A DNA stretch of 22,669 nt from C7867-006 sp035438705 (GTDB taxonomy: Bacteria; Patescibacteriota; Minisyncoccia; Phycocordibacterales; DATDWN01), in assembly GCA_035438705.1 (NCBI GenBank), contig DAORIV010000008.1, positions 1-22,669 on the forward strand, given 5' to 3'. Positions within the stretch are counted from its first letter, which is position 1. Each line of letters starts with the position of its first letter. Below are positions 22,596 to 22,669 of the stretch, piece by piece. The notes beneath the pieces are model-generated. The model had not been told where the DNA came from, searched no databases, and saw only the letters and a list, made by a program, of their open reading frames with translations. The position numbers were made by a program, and so were the translations under genes.

Positions 22596-22668
22596 GCCGA
22601 GATAGCTCAGTTGGTAGAGCGCTTCCCTGAAGAGGAATAGGTCCCCAGTTCGACCCTGGGTCTCGGCA
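22596..22668 (+). tRNA. tRNA-Phe (anticodon GAA)
   Basis: Acceptor GCCGAGA/TCTCGGC is perfect. Loop CTGAAGA gives anticodon GAA. T arm CCCAG-TTCGACC-CTGGG. The top pair of the anticodon stem (27-43) is a C-U mismatch (CTTCC/GGAAT). The window ends one base after the discriminator A, so an encoded CCA cannot be judged. Confidence 0.93.
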
Positions 22669-22669
22669 C

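Noticed and set aside
1..22669. CRISPR array, prophage or transposase
   Set aside because: No regularly spaced repeats, no cas, integrase, transposase or phage structural genes were seen on either strand.
1..22669. UGA recoding as in Gracilibacteria or Absconditabacteria
   Set aside because: Genes are full length under the standard bacterial code, and prsW ends at a TGA overlapping the hsp20 start.

Overview
This AT-rich window (roughly one third G+C by eye, not computed) reads as part of a scaffold from a candidate-phyla-radiation bacterium, most likely Parcubacteria/Patescibacteria. The evidence is indirect: compact single-copy housekeeping genes, a short valyl-tRNA synthetase, a long CPR-like bS21, a huge secreted protein with DUF5011, DUF11 and peptidoglycan-binding-like domains, several starts lying 6-9 nt from a -10 box with no Shine-Dalgarno (SD) sequence, and tRNAs without an encoded CCA. 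TAA, TAG and TGA all end genes, so nothing suggests UGA recoding. A run of exactly 100 N (3765-3864) is a scaffold gap.

Layout. 1-3704: minus-strand gyrA (3' end cut off by the window), a small one-helix membrane protein and a UlaG-like metallo-beta-lactamase-fold protein. 3865-4303: beside the gap, a compositionally odd minus-strand island with two tiny membrane-protein ORFs that have strong SD sequences, and a hairpin terminator. 4473-8864: rpsA-like S1 protein, convergent pth, then lepB, a histidyl-tRNA synthetase-like protein with a degenerate active site, rpsU and ybeY. 9016-11467: ftsA and ftsZ, bracketed by two copies of a palindromic structured repeat. 11625-12545: trxB. 12600-12777: a candidate small RNA (minus) with its own promoter and terminator. 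12827-15105: dedA (minus), tRNA-Glu (minus) with a duplicated 3' end, tRNA-Val and tsaD. 15171-18677: the 1168-aa surface protein (minus). 18984-22669: valS, prsW, hsp20, a small membrane protein and tRNA-Phe.

Most genes serve translation (S1, bS21, Pth, YbeY, TsaD, ValRS, tRNAs), cell division (FtsA, FtsZ), the envelope (LepB, DedA-like, PrsW-like, surface protein) and DNA topology (GyrA). The more unusual content is non-coding: the orphan RNA gene, the paired palindromes around ftsAZ, the tRNA-derived hairpin element, the repeated GTCTTTTAG sites between the surface-protein gene and valS, and the G+C-rich mini-operon at the gap. All functional statements are from reading the sequence; no search or folding program was run.
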